A stretch of 21,241 nucleotides of DNA from Spirochaetaceae bacterium (lineage in GTDB: Bacteria > Spirochaetota > Spirochaetia > Treponematales > Breznakiellaceae). Under the pieces are notes generated by a model. The model was not told the origin of the DNA and did no database searches. It saw nothing but the letters and a program-made list of their open reading frames with translations. Shown here piece after piece: positions 1-6,537 of this stretch; position 1 is the first letter of the stretch; every line of letters begins with the position of its first letter. Location: assembly GCA_031280705.1 (NCBI GenBank), contig JAITGJ010000015.1, forward strand, positions 1 to 21,241, written 5' to 3'. Made by a program: the position numbers and the translations under genes.

Positions 1-129
1 AGTTTTATCTGCCTTGACAAGCTGATGGCGATACCGCTGGCCAACCTCGAAAAATGCTATGGGAAAGTGTCAGATGAGGTGATGCGGGAAGTCAACGCAC
101 GGCTTATCAAGATACTCGGCATTGGATAA
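1..129 (+). CDS. MazF/PemK-like toxin, C-terminal fragment
   Basis: This is the last 42 codons of a gene entering from the left edge; the stop TAA is at 127-129. The visible tail has the pattern CLDKLMAIPLANLEK, followed by KVSDEVMREVNARLIKILGI. That matches the end of MazF/PemK-type endoribonuclease toxins: a 'D-x-x-x-x-x-x-x-x-L' strand, then 'S-x-x-V-M-x-E-V-x-x-x-L-x-x-x-L-G'. The family cleaves mRNA and is normally paired with an antitoxin encoded just upstream, which would lie outside this window. The catalytic N-terminal part cannot be seen, so activity cannot be judged. The family call rests on this short tail only. Confidence 0.6.
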   Translation, partial: SFICLDKLMAIPLANLEKCYGKVSDEVMREVNARLIKILGIG

Positions 130-286
130 CCGAATTGGGAATAATTGTGCCGGCCAGGTTATCAACGAATTAGTACGCGAGAAGGCCGCCGCCGCCGAAG
201 CGTAGCGGAGCGGAAAGCCAATGCGTCCAAAACCCCGTGCTCAACGGGACGCCGTTTTAACTGCCGGGACGCCCGTAAACGATCCA

Positions 287-315
287 TTGACGCGCCGGTT
301 CAAAGCGGGTATAGT
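287..315 (+). promoter_or_regulatory. Sigma70-type promoter of argS (leaderless)
   Basis: A -35 box TTGACG (287-292), a 17-bp spacer and a -10 box TATAGT (310-315) lie so close to the gene that transcription would be expected to begin at about 321-323. That coincides with the argS ATG at 322. No Shine-Dalgarno-like sequence lies between the -10 box and the ATG; only a T-run is present. Leaderless expression is inferred from this geometry. Confidence 0.65.
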
Positions 316-321
316 TTTTTC

Positions 322-2148
322 ATGCTGGACTTTAAAACACCCTGGAGAAACCGGATTGCCGGGGCGCTCAATGCCCTTGCCGCCGAAAACGGCGTTAACC
401 TTAGCGTCAGCGCCGGTGAACTTATCGTGGAAACGCCGCCCCAGAAAGAATACGGGGATTTGGGCATTCCCATGTTCAGTTTTGCGAAGGCGTTCCGCAA
501 AGGCCCGCCCCAAATCGCCGCCCTGCTCGCGGAACGGCTTTCCACAGAGCGGACGGACAGCGCGGCGTCCTCCGCGCGCGGCAAAGTAATTGCGCATGGC
601 CCCTACCTCAATGTGTTTCTTGACCGGGGGGAAAGCGCCGCGCGTATCATTGCGGAGGCCCTTTCCGGCGCGGATTTCGGACGGCCCGGCACCCTCGCCG
701 GGAAGCGGATCATGGTGGAATTTTCCAGCCCCAACACGAACAAACCCCTGCATCTGGGGCATCTCCGCAATGACGCGCTTGGCGAAAGCATTTCCCGCAT
801 TCTTGCCGTCTGCGGCGCGGAAGTCCGCAAAGTCTGCATCATCAATGATCGCGGCATTCATATTTGTAAATCCATGCTGGCGTATCAGGACCACGGAGCG
901 GGAAAAACTCCCGAATCGGAAAAAAAGAAAAGCGATCACTTTGTGGGAGAATGGTACGTTCAGTTTAACCGGGATTTGAAGGCCGAAACCGAAGAGCTGG
1001 TTAAAACAGAGGGATTGACCAAAGACGAAGCTGAAGGCCGGTCCGCGCTGATGGCCCGGGCGCAGGAATTACTGCGCAAGTGGGAAGCCGGCGATCCCGC
1101 AACGGTTGATCTCTGGAAAAAAATGAACGGCTGGGCCGTTGAGGGCATGAAGGAAACCTATCGCCGCACGGGGATTTCCTTTGATCAGTTTGATTTTGAA
1201 AGCCAGGTTTATCTTTTGGGCAAGCAGGAAGTGCTCAAGGGCCTTGAACAGGGCATTTTCTACCGGGAAGAAGACGGCGCGGTGGCGGTGGACTTAAGCG
1301 CGGAAAACCTTGACAAAAAAGTGCTCCTTCGCGGCGACGGGACTTCAATCTATATCACGCAGGATTTTGGCCTCGCCATTTTTCGCCACCAGGACTGGCC
1401 CTTTGACCGGCTGGTCTATGTGGTAGGTTCGGAACAGCAATATCACTTTAAGGTACTTTTTTCGATTTTGGGCAAGCTGGGCTATCCCTGGGCAAAGGAC
1501 CTTTATCATCTTTCTTACGGCATGGTGAATCTCCCCGAGGGCAAAATGAAAAGCCGGGAGGGGACGGTGGTTGACGCCGATGATCTGGTTAACAGCCTCC
1601 GCGATATGGCCCTCCGCGAAATCCGGGCAAAGGAGCGGGAAGAGGCCGTGGGCGATCCGGCGCTCGTGGCCGAAAAAGTTGCCCTGGGCGCGCTTCACTA
1701 TTACCTTTTGCAGGTAAATCCCCAAAAAGATATGCTTTTTGATCCGAAAGAATCCCTTTCGTTTAACGGAAATACGGGACCGTATTTACAGTATATGGGC
1801 GCGCGTATTTCCGCGCTGCTTAAAAAAGCGGGGGAGCAGGGATTTTCCGGCGCGGGCAGCGTTGACGCGGCGCTCCTTTCCACCGATGCCGAATGGGAAC
1901 TTCTTAAAACCGCCGCCGCCTATGGTGAAGCAGTAGCTGAATCCGCCGCGCGTATGGATCCATCGGCGCTTGCCGCATATCTTTATGAGCTTTCCCGGTG
2001 TTTCAGCCGGTTTTACCACGACTGCCCCATTTTGGGCGCGGAGAACCGGGCGCTTGCCGGTGCGCGTCTTGCCCTCTGCCGGGCGGTGGAGCGTATTCTC
2101 CGCGAGGCGCTTAACCTTGTCTGTATCCCGTTTCTGGAGACGATGTAG
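322..2148 (+). CDS. argS: Arginyl-tRNA synthetase
   Basis: A class I aminoacyl-tRNA synthetase of 608 residues that charges tRNA-Arg with arginine in the cytoplasm. The signature near residues 137-147 reads PNTNKPLHLGH, which is the HIGH motif in ArgS form. The KMSKS equivalent is KMKS at 408-411. The N-terminal 'EYGDLGIPMFSFAK' region matches the tRNA-binding Add-1 domain, and the C-terminal part holds the helical anticodon-binding domain with the usual 'NPQKDMLFDP…GNTGPYLQY' stretch. The ATG at 322 is chosen because family homology begins there. The frame stays open upstream to 145, but that part is Arg-rich, unlike ArgS, and overlaps the promoter. There is no ribosome binding site before 322. 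The DUF1015 gene follows after 49 bp and may be cotranscribed. Confidence 0.95.
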   Translation: MLDFKTPWRNRIAGALNALAAENGVNLSVSAGELIVETPPQKEYGDLGIPMFSFAKAFRKGPPQIAALLAERLSTERTDSAASSARGKVIAHGPYLNVFLDRGESAARIIAEALSGADFGRPGTLAGKRIMVEFSSPNTNKPLHLGHLRNDALGESISRILAVCGAEVRKVCIINDRGIHICKSMLAYQDHGAGKTPESEKKKSDHFVGEWYVQFNRDLKAETEELVKTEGLTKDEAEGRSALMARAQELLRKWEAGDPATVDLWKKMNGWAVEGMKETYRRTGISFDQFDFESQVYLLGKQEVLKGLEQGIFYREEDGAVAVDLSAENLDKKVLLRGDGTSIYITQDFGLAIFRHQDWPFDRLVYVVGSEQQYHFKVLFSILGKLGYPWAKDLYHLSYGMVNLPEGKMKSREGTVVDADDLVNSLRDMALREIRAKEREEAVGDPALVAEKVALGALHYYLLQVNPQKDMLFDPKESLSFNGNTGPYLQYMGARISALLKKAGEQGFSGAGSVDAALLSTDAEWELLKTAAAYGEAVAESAARMDPSALAAYLYELSRCFSRFYHDCPILGAENRALAGARLALCRAVERILREALNLVCIPFLETM

Positions 2149-2197
2149 GGTTTTCCCCGTTTAAGCCACACTCCGGGAACCGGGAGGGAGACACGCC

Positions 2198-3571
2198 TTG
2201 AACATACATGAACGGCTTGCCGCGCTCGGCGTCGCCGTGCCGGAAATCCTTTTGCCCCGCGCGGAAGACGGACTTGCGGACTGGGCGGTTATCGCCTGCG
2301 ATCAGTTTACCCAGGACCGCGCCTATTGGGACCGGCTTGACCGGACCATCGGCAGCGCGCCTTCCACGCTTCGTCTTATTTACCCCGAAGCCCTCCTCGA
2401 CAGCCCCGATCGCGCGGATCGTATCGCCGCCATACACCGCGCCATGAAAGAATACCGCGCCGGGGACATTTTCGCGCCGCCCCGCCGGAGCCTTGTGTAT
2501 CTTGAGCGGGCAACTCCCGCTGCGGCGCGGCGGCGGGGTCTGGTTATCGCGCTGGACCTGGAGCGGTACGAATGGGATCCCGCGTCCCGCCCCCTGATCC
2601 GCAGTACCGAAGGAACCGTTCCCGAACGTCTGCCGCCACGCATGGAAATACGCCGGGGCGCGGCGCTGGAAACGCCGCATATCATCATTTTGATTGAAGA
2701 TGAAGAGGACGCCCTCCTTCCCGCCCTGGGCCTGATTGCCAAAAATGAAGGGGCCGGCCTTTACGATACGCCGCTCCACCCGGCATCGGGGCGGGCTGCG
2801 GGCTGGGCGCTTGAAGGTGATGCCGGGCTTGAGTGCCTCGCGTCCGGACTGGAGCGGCTTTTTGAGCGGGCAAAGACCCGTTACGGCGGGGAATACCGCC
2901 GGACGGACGGTTCGCCGTTCCTTTTTGCCGTGGGAGACGGAAATCATTCGCTTGCCACGGCAAAGGCCGTTTGGGAGGAATACAAAAAAGTGCATACCGG
3001 AGAAGCGGGACTGGAGCGGCATCCCGCGCGCTGGGCGCTTGTGGAACTGGAAAATCTTTACGATCCGGGTATCCGGTTCGAGCCGATTCATCGTCTCCTT
3101 ACCGGGTTTTCAGGCGGCGCGGCCCTTCAGGCGATGCGGGAACTGTTCGCGCCGCTGCCCGGCTTCACGAGCCGTCCCGTACCGGGCAGGGAGGAGCTTT
3201 CCCGCCTCGTGGCCTCCCAGCCGGCAAAGGGCCGCTTTGGGCTTGCCGCCGGGAGAGAATACGTCTTTGCAGAAACGGACGCGCCGGGCCTTGCCACGGG
3301 CTATCTCCAGCCTCTGCTTGATTCGTTCATCCAACGCAGCCGTGCGGAGAGCAGGGCGCCGGGCATTGACATTGACTATATTCACGGGGAGGAAGAACTG
3401 TTCCATCTGGGCGAAATGCCGGGGAACGTGGGCATATTGCTGCCGCCCATCCCGAAAAATGGTCTTTTTGAAACCGTGGCTGCCTCCGGTCCCCTGCCCC
3501 GGAAAAGTTTTTCCATGGGAGAAGCCGCCGAAAAACGTTTTTACCTGGAATGCCGGCGGCTTTTTGGGTAG
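2198..3571 (+). CDS. DUF1015 family protein
   Basis: A 457-residue protein of the DUF1015 family, whose biochemical function is not established to my knowledge. Recognisable family features are the N-terminal 'DWAVIACDQFTQD', the central G-D-G-N-H-S motif at residues 246-251 followed by LATAK, the 'DYIHGEEEL' block, and the C-terminal 'LLPPIPKNGLFETVA…PRKSFSMGEA' block. The length is normal for the family. The start is a TTG at 2198, preceded by a good GGGAGGGAG ribosome site at 2182-2190; the nearby ATG at 2208 is out of frame. The GDGNH motif resembles the DGNHR motif of ParB-like domains, as also seen in the protein at 10622-11560, but a shared fold is only an inference. The gene ends before a weak terminator and the tRNA-Leu promoter. 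Confidence 0.88.
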   Translation: MNIHERLAALGVAVPEILLPRAEDGLADWAVIACDQFTQDRAYWDRLDRTIGSAPSTLRLIYPEALLDSPDRADRIAAIHRAMKEYRAGDIFAPPRRSLVYLERATPAAARRRGLVIALDLERYEWDPASRPLIRSTEGTVPERLPPRMEIRRGAALETPHIIILIEDEEDALLPALGLIAKNEGAGLYDTPLHPASGRAAGWALEGDAGLECLASGLERLFERAKTRYGGEYRRTDGSPFLFAVGDGNHSLATAKAVWEEYKKVHTGEAGLERHPARWALVELENLYDPGIRFEPIHRLLTGFSGGAALQAMRELFAPLPGFTSRPVPGREELSRLVASQPAKGRFGLAAGREYVFAETDAPGLATGYLQPLLDSFIQRSRAESRAPGIDIDYIHGEEELFHLGEMPGNVGILLPPIPKNGLFETVAASGPLPRKSFSMGEAAEKRFYLECRRLFG

Positions 3572-3610
3572 CGCCACCGGGACAAATCCGGCGGTCTATC
3601 CGGCATGGTC

Positions 3611-3640
3611 TTGCCCGGGCGCCGGGTTTTGTGGTATTGT
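3611..3640 (+). promoter_or_regulatory. Candidate promoter of tRNA-Leu
   Basis: TTGCCC (3611-3616), an 18-bp spacer and TATTGT (3635-3640). This puts a start near 3647, about 14 bp before the mature tRNA 5' end. The boxes are moderate matches to the sigma70 consensus. Confidence 0.4.
3614..3630 (+). terminator. Possible short intrinsic terminator after the DUF1015 gene
   Basis: CCCGG (3614-3618), loop GCG, CCGGG (3622-3626), then TTTT. The 5-bp stem is short but all G-C. It overlaps the proposed tRNA promoter, so only one of the two roles may be real. Confidence 0.35.
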
Positions 3641-3660
3641 TATGGCGTTTGATAAAACTG

Positions 3661-3743
3661 GCCGGCGTGGTGAAATGGCAGACACGGTAGACTCAAAATC
3701 TACTGGGGGCAACCCCGTGAGAGTTCAAGTCTCTCCGCCGGCA
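3661..3743 (+). tRNA. tRNA-Leu (anticodon CAA)
   Basis: A complete cloverleaf with a long variable arm. Acceptor stem GCCGGCG (3661-3667) pairs with CGCCGGC (3736-3742), and the discriminator is A3743. The anticodon stem GTAGA/TCTAC encloses the loop CTCAAAA, giving anticodon CAA at 3694-3696, which reads the UUG codon. The variable arm is GGGG-gcaa-CCCC-like and the T arm is GAGAG-TTCAAGT-CTCTC. The 3' CCA is not encoded, so it must be added after transcription. An AT-rich accessory patch begins about 150 bp downstream. Confidence 0.95.
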
Positions 3744-3918
3744 AAAAATTCCTGCTGCGCGCCCCGCAAAGGGCGTATGCCCTGGGCTGTTTTGCCGTGA
3801 TCAGGCGGCTTTATGGAAGGGCCGCGCCCGAATCATAAACCGCGCCGTGCGCTCAAATTATCTACGAAGATTGTTTATGATAGTGGACATAGTGTGCTGG
3901 CCCTGTATCTTTCTCCGC

Positions 3919-3947
3919 TTGACTTTTAAAAATAATCGATATAATAT
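3919..3947 (+). promoter_or_regulatory. Promoter of the DUF4160/DUF2442 unit
   Basis: TTGACT (3919-3924), with TAATAT (3942-3947) at a 17-bp spacing or TATAAT (3940-3945) at 15 bp. A strong ribosome site AAGGAG (3949-3954) follows, 6 bp before the ATG at 3961. Having its own promoter suggests the small unit is expressed independently of its GC-rich neighbours. Confidence 0.5.
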
Positions 3948-3960
3948 TAAGGAGAATAAT

Positions 3961-4221
3961 ATGCCGATTTTGTCAGTATTTTACGGTATTATTGTACGCA
4001 TGTATAAAGAAATATCGGGGAAACATTCATAAGGCACATATTCATGTTGAATATGCTGAGAATGAAGTTGTAATTGCGTTGGATGGTGAAATTTTAGAAG
4101 GGCAAATCCCAAAATGAAATTAGTTGAAGCATGGATAGAAATTCATCGTGAAGATTTGGAAGCAAATTGGAAGTTGCTTTCCCAAGGTGAACAATATTTT
4201 AAAATCGATCCTCTAAAATAG
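3961..4221 (+). pseudogene. DUF4160 gene, split by two compensating frame breaks
   Basis: Read together, three frame segments make one complete DUF4160-type protein of about 86 residues. The first is MPILSVFYGIIVRMYKEISGKH (3961-4026). The second is HKAHIHVEYAENEVVIALDG…IPK (4028-4114, +1 frame). The third is MKLVEAWIEIHREDLEANW…FKIDPLK (4114-4221, back in the first frame). The first break, near 4027, is an extra T. The second lies at CCCAAAA (4108-4114), read as C CCA AAA and followed at once by TGA, with an ATG overlapping as ATGA. That heptamer is of the classic -1 slippery type, so the second break could be recoded or translationally coupled. The first has no obvious recoding signal and makes a pseudogene or a sequence error the simpler reading. 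DUF4160 has unknown function and often lies beside DUF2442, as here. Base composition is strongly AT-rich compared with the flanks. Confidence 0.7.
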
Positions 4222-4227
4222 GGGGAC

Positions 4228-4500
4228 ATGAAAAAGATGATACCAAAAATCCTTGGCATTGAAATTGTTGAAAATTATAAAATAAAATTGAATTATGAAA
4301 CAGGTGAGGTAAAATTATTTGACGTATTACCTTATATTAGTGGTACATGGTATAAAGAATTAGAAAATGAAAAATATTTTAATACAATACATATTGTTTC
4401 AAATGGAAAAGGAATAGAGTGGGAACATAGACAAGATATTGCACCGCATGAATTATATGAAATGGGCATTTCCATTAAAAATGTAATAGAAAATAAGTGA
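4228..4500 (+). CDS. DUF2442 family protein
   Basis: A 90-residue protein matching the DUF2442 pattern: 'GIEIVENYKIKLNYETGEVKLFDV', then 'GTWYKELENEKYFNTIHIV', then 'IEWEHRQDIAPHELYEMGI'. The family is small and of unknown function, and is frequently adjacent to DUF4160; a toxin-antitoxin-like role has been suspected only from gene association. Two in-frame starts are possible, ATG 4228 and ATG 4237. The run GGGGG at 4221-4225 sits too close to the first and about 11 bp from the second, and family starts usually resemble M-I-P-K, so 4237 may be the true start. It follows the split DUF4160 gene by 6 bp. Codon use is A/T-rich, suggesting transfer. Confidence 0.8.
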   Translation: MKKMIPKILGIEIVENYKIKLNYETGEVKLFDVLPYISGTWYKELENEKYFNTIHIVSNGKGIEWEHRQDIAPHELYEMGISIKNVIENK

Positions 4501-4513
4501 AAATGGTTTTTGC

Positions 4514-4700
4514 GTCGCTAACAGGTCTGTTTACGCGCCCCGGCTTTGCCGGGGACGCCTGTGGTAGCGGGCTTGGCCTCCATTCGGCTAGGCCGGCTGC
4601 GCCTCCCACGCCTCATTGCGGCACATTTGGGTGGGGGGTCAATGCTTCGCATTGCCCTATTACCCGCCCCAAATGCCGTAACAGCCGGAACGTTATGTGC
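4514..4700 (+). repeat. Long imperfect stem-loop region, attC-like
   Basis: This begins about 14 bp after the DUF2442 stop. Its outer ends are TAAC (4519-4522) and GTTATGT (4692-4698), which could pair as the R''/R' boxes of an integron attC site. Inside them CTGTTTACG (4527-4535) pairs with CGTAACAG (4677-4684), leaving one unpaired base, as in attC L boxes. The centre holds further hairpins: CCCCGGC-ttt-GCCGGGG near 4539-4555, and an arm from about 4620 to 4677 ending in CAATGC-ttc-GCATTG (4640-4654). The length of about 180 bp is greater than typical attC sites, no integrase is visible, and the L pairing competes with the inner arm. The attC reading is therefore a hypothesis. Confidence 0.35.
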
Positions 4701-4967
4701 CGTTTGCCTGTACTCCATTTTATTCCCTATGTTCTTTTACAGTATTCCATATTCAGGATCATCGCAACTACCTTGATTATTTTTGTCCGCCTTTCTCATT
4801 GTCCCTTCATATTCTATTTCATCATCTCGTTTTACAACGCTGATACTTCCTGCTTAAAAAATATATTAGAGTTGTTTAGGAACCTCAGTTTCCAAGCAAC
4901 TTCCGTTAAAAATTATACATATTTTTCTAATTTTGCCAATAACCTTTAGGGTAAATTGCACATAACG
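4691..4967. repeat. AT-rich segment bounded by a 10-bp perfect inverted repeat
   Basis: CGTTATGTGC (4691-4700) and GCACATAACG (4958-4967) are perfect inverted copies. Just outside the boundary the match continues as CGGAA versus CGGGG when both are read in the same sense. The roughly 257 bp between them is AT-rich and has no convincing gene. On the minus strand a short open stretch reads 'SVVKRDDEIEYEGTMRKADKNNQGSC' before a stop, which looks coding-like but has no start codon, so it may be a gene remnant. The ends look like two attC-type 3' ends in opposite orientation, or the ends of a small mobile element. Confidence 0.45.
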
Positions 4968-5102
4968 CCCCGTTATACGCAAGTGCCGGAGGCCGCTTGG
5001 CGGGGGCAGGGATATCATCCGCTTCGGTCTGCAGCCCGCCAGCCCCAAAGCGATTACCGCCCCGATGGCGATAAGTCCGGTAAGCACGGCCAGTCGGTTC
5101 AA
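4950..5102 (-). pseudogene. Truncated lipoprotein: signal peptide stub
   Basis: On the minus strand the codons from TTG at 5102 read M-N-R-L-A-V-L-T-G-L-I-A-I-G-A-V-I-A-L-G, then LAGC-RPK. This is a textbook lipoprotein signal peptide with lipobox LAGC (Cys encoded near 5032). After about seven further residues the frame runs into the inverted-repeat boundary at 4958-4967 and then into AT-rich DNA, with no mature domain. A lipoprotein gene seems to have been cut off by insertion or rearrangement. No ribosome site is visible before the TTG. The frame stays open further upstream, but without lipoprotein-like sequence. The exact 3' limit is arbitrary. Confidence 0.45.
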
Positions 5103-5230
5103 CGCCGCCGGCTTTTGAAGATGAACCGTCTGAAATGGGGTTTGACTCAAAAAAAACTTACGAAAGGGCGGGAATTTAACCGGCGCGGTTCCAGGACGCC
5201 GTGCAAAATACAATTTTTTATAGAAAAAAC

Positions 5231-5260
5231 TTGACAGAACCGTCCCACCGGGCTGACAAT
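5231..5260 (+). promoter_or_regulatory. Promoter upstream of the URO-D/GPH/flavin reductase cluster
   Basis: A perfect -35 box TTGACA (5231-5236), an 18-bp spacer and GACAAT (5255-5260). The start would be near 5267, leaving a leader of about 150 nt before the ATG at 5418. Confidence 0.5.
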
Positions 5261-5270
5261 GATTCATCAG

Positions 5271-5282
5271 GCCCGATCGGGC
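5271..5282. promoter_or_regulatory. Perfect 12-bp palindrome GCCCGATCGGGC, candidate operator
   Basis: The palindrome lies only a few bases after the predicted transcription start of the promoter at 5231-5260. A repressor bound here could block the accessory metabolic cluster; an RNA hairpin is less likely because there is no loop. The role is inferred from position only. Confidence 0.35.
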
Positions 5283-5417
5283 GCGGCGTTGTCCTGCTCG
5301 CTCTGGCCTTAAAAAACAGAAACGTTGTCCGGTGTCTGCGCCAATAAAACCCGCAGGGGTGGAAAGCCGTGGACGCGGCTGCCGGGCACGTCAATGCTAT
5401 CTTTATTGGAGGTATCT

Positions 5418-6461
5418 ATGCTGTCGCCCAAAGAAAACTATTTGCGGCTTGGCCGGGGAGAAATGCCCGAGTACGTGCCGAACTTCACGATGGGGGGAAT
5501 GTGGCCGCCCTCGGGAACGCCGACGAAAAACCATCCGGTTCTCATGGCGATGCCCGCGGTGTTCCCCTTTGGCGGCGCGCCGGGAGCCAGGGAGTACAAG
5601 GATATGTGGGGTGTTCCCTATATTTCCAACGCCGAAACAAATTACCAGGCGCTGCCCAAGCCCAACGAATTTATTCTTGAGGACATCACCAAATGGCGTG
5701 ATGTGATCAAGCGGCCCGATGTGCCCCCTGCGGACACGTTCGACTGGGAAAAACTCGCGCGGGACGGCACGGCCCACATCAACCGGGAAACCACGGGCGT
5801 CATTTGCATGGCCGGCAACGGACCGTTCCAGGCGCTTATCGGCTTTATGGGCTTTACGGAAGGATTGTGCGCCCTAATCGAAGAACCCGAAGCGTGCGCA
5901 GAGCTTTTCAGTTTTATGGCGGACTTTTATATGCCCTACACCGAAAAAACCATCGAATACTTCAAGCCCGATATCGTTTACCTGCTGGACGATACCGCGG
6001 CGCAGAAAGATCCCTTCTTCTCCACCGAAGTATTCCGCCGCCTTTTCAAGCCGGTCTACGCCCGCTACACCAAAATGGCGCAGGACCGGGGCATCCCCGT
6101 GCAGCTTCACAACTGCGGCCGCTGCGAAGACTGGATGCAGGACTACATCGACATCGGCGTGAAATACTGGGATCCCGCGCAGGAGTGCAACGATCTGTTC
6201 GCGGTCAAGAAAAAATTTCACGGGCAGCTTACGGTAGTGGGCGGGTACAATTTCTACCCCGATGAAAAATACAACCAGGTAACGGAAGAATATGTGCGCT
6301 CCACCGTGCGGGCGACTATCGACCGGTACGCCGGCGGGGGCGGGTACGCGTGGCTGGGCGGCTATCTGGGCCGTTCCGACGAAATGGACATCGCCGCGAA
6401 GATAAACACCTGGATCAACGAAGAGGTTGATACCTACGGGATGAACTTCTACAAAAAGTAG
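5418..6461 (+). CDS. Uroporphyrinogen decarboxylase family (methyltransferase-like) protein
   Basis: A 347-residue TIM-barrel protein of the URO-D superfamily. It carries H-N-C-G-R-C at residues 231-236, the H-x-C…C arrangement used to bind zinc in MtaA/MtbA-type methylcobamide:CoM methyltransferases and related one-carbon enzymes. It lacks the overall look of the haem-pathway HemE. The likely role is methyl-group transfer, or another reaction on a small imported compound, but the substrate cannot be read from sequence. The ATG at 5418 is chosen because GGAGG lies 5 bp upstream; the frame is open to 5325 without family similarity. The GPH transporter gene starts 76 bp later with its own strong ribosome site, and the two are probably one transcription unit with the flavoprotein at 8056. 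No corrinoid protein gene is in view, which limits the methyltransferase interpretation. Confidence 0.8.
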   Translation: MLSPKENYLRLGRGEMPEYVPNFTMGGMWPPSGTPTKNHPVLMAMPAVFPFGGAPGAREYKDMWGVPYISNAETNYQALPKPNEFILEDITKWRDVIKRPDVPPADTFDWEKLARDGTAHINRETTGVICMAGNGPFQALIGFMGFTEGLCALIEEPEACAELFSFMADFYMPYTEKTIEYFKPDIVYLLDDTAAQKDPFFSTEVFRRLFKPVYARYTKMAQDRGIPVQLHNCGRCEDWMQDYIDIGVKYWDPAQECNDLFAVKKKFHGQLTVVGGYNFYPDEKYNQVTEEYVRSTVRATIDRYAGGGGYAWLGGYLGRSDEMDIAAKINTWINEEVDTYGMNFYKK

Positions 6462-6537
6462 CGGACACCGGGCGCGGCGCTCCTCCCCGTGGCGCGCCGC
6501 GTATTTTTTACTTTCCAGAGATTAAGGAGAATGAATC

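Larger units (their letters stand above)
5103..5417. other. Intergenic leader region before the URO-D-like gene
   Basis: No gene is seen here. The region contains a promoter at 5231-5260, a 12-bp palindrome at 5271-5282 and the ribosome site GGAGG at 5408-5412 that serves the gene starting at 5418. The left part, to about 5200, may be former upstream DNA of the truncated minus-strand lipoprotein. Confidence 0.5.

Noticed and set aside
145..321. N-terminal extension of argS in the same open frame
   Set aside because: The residues are Arg/Ser-rich without similarity to ArgS, and the stretch contains the promoter; family homology begins at the ATG at 322.
2736..3800. 354-codon plus-strand frame across the DUF1015 gene and tRNA
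   Set aside because: It is the shadow frame of the DUF1015 gene running through the tRNA-Leu; the 'GEMADTVDSKSTGGNPVRVQ' part is the well-known false translation of a tRNA-Leu.
4497..4949. 150-codon frame across the stem-loop region
   Set aside because: It translates hairpin DNA (Cys/Arg/Pro-rich) and then AT-rich DNA, with no family features and no ribosome site.
3661..5115. tRNA 3'-end duplication as phage-type attL/attR
   Set aside because: Only a 7-base CGCCGGC-type match could be found downstream (near 5106), too short and too common in this GC-rich DNA to call an attachment site.
4866..5267. 133-codon minus-strand frame taken as a full protein
   Set aside because: Only the signal-peptide part (from 5102) looks protein-like; the end reads through repeat and AT-rich DNA. 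It is recorded as a truncated lipoprotein instead.
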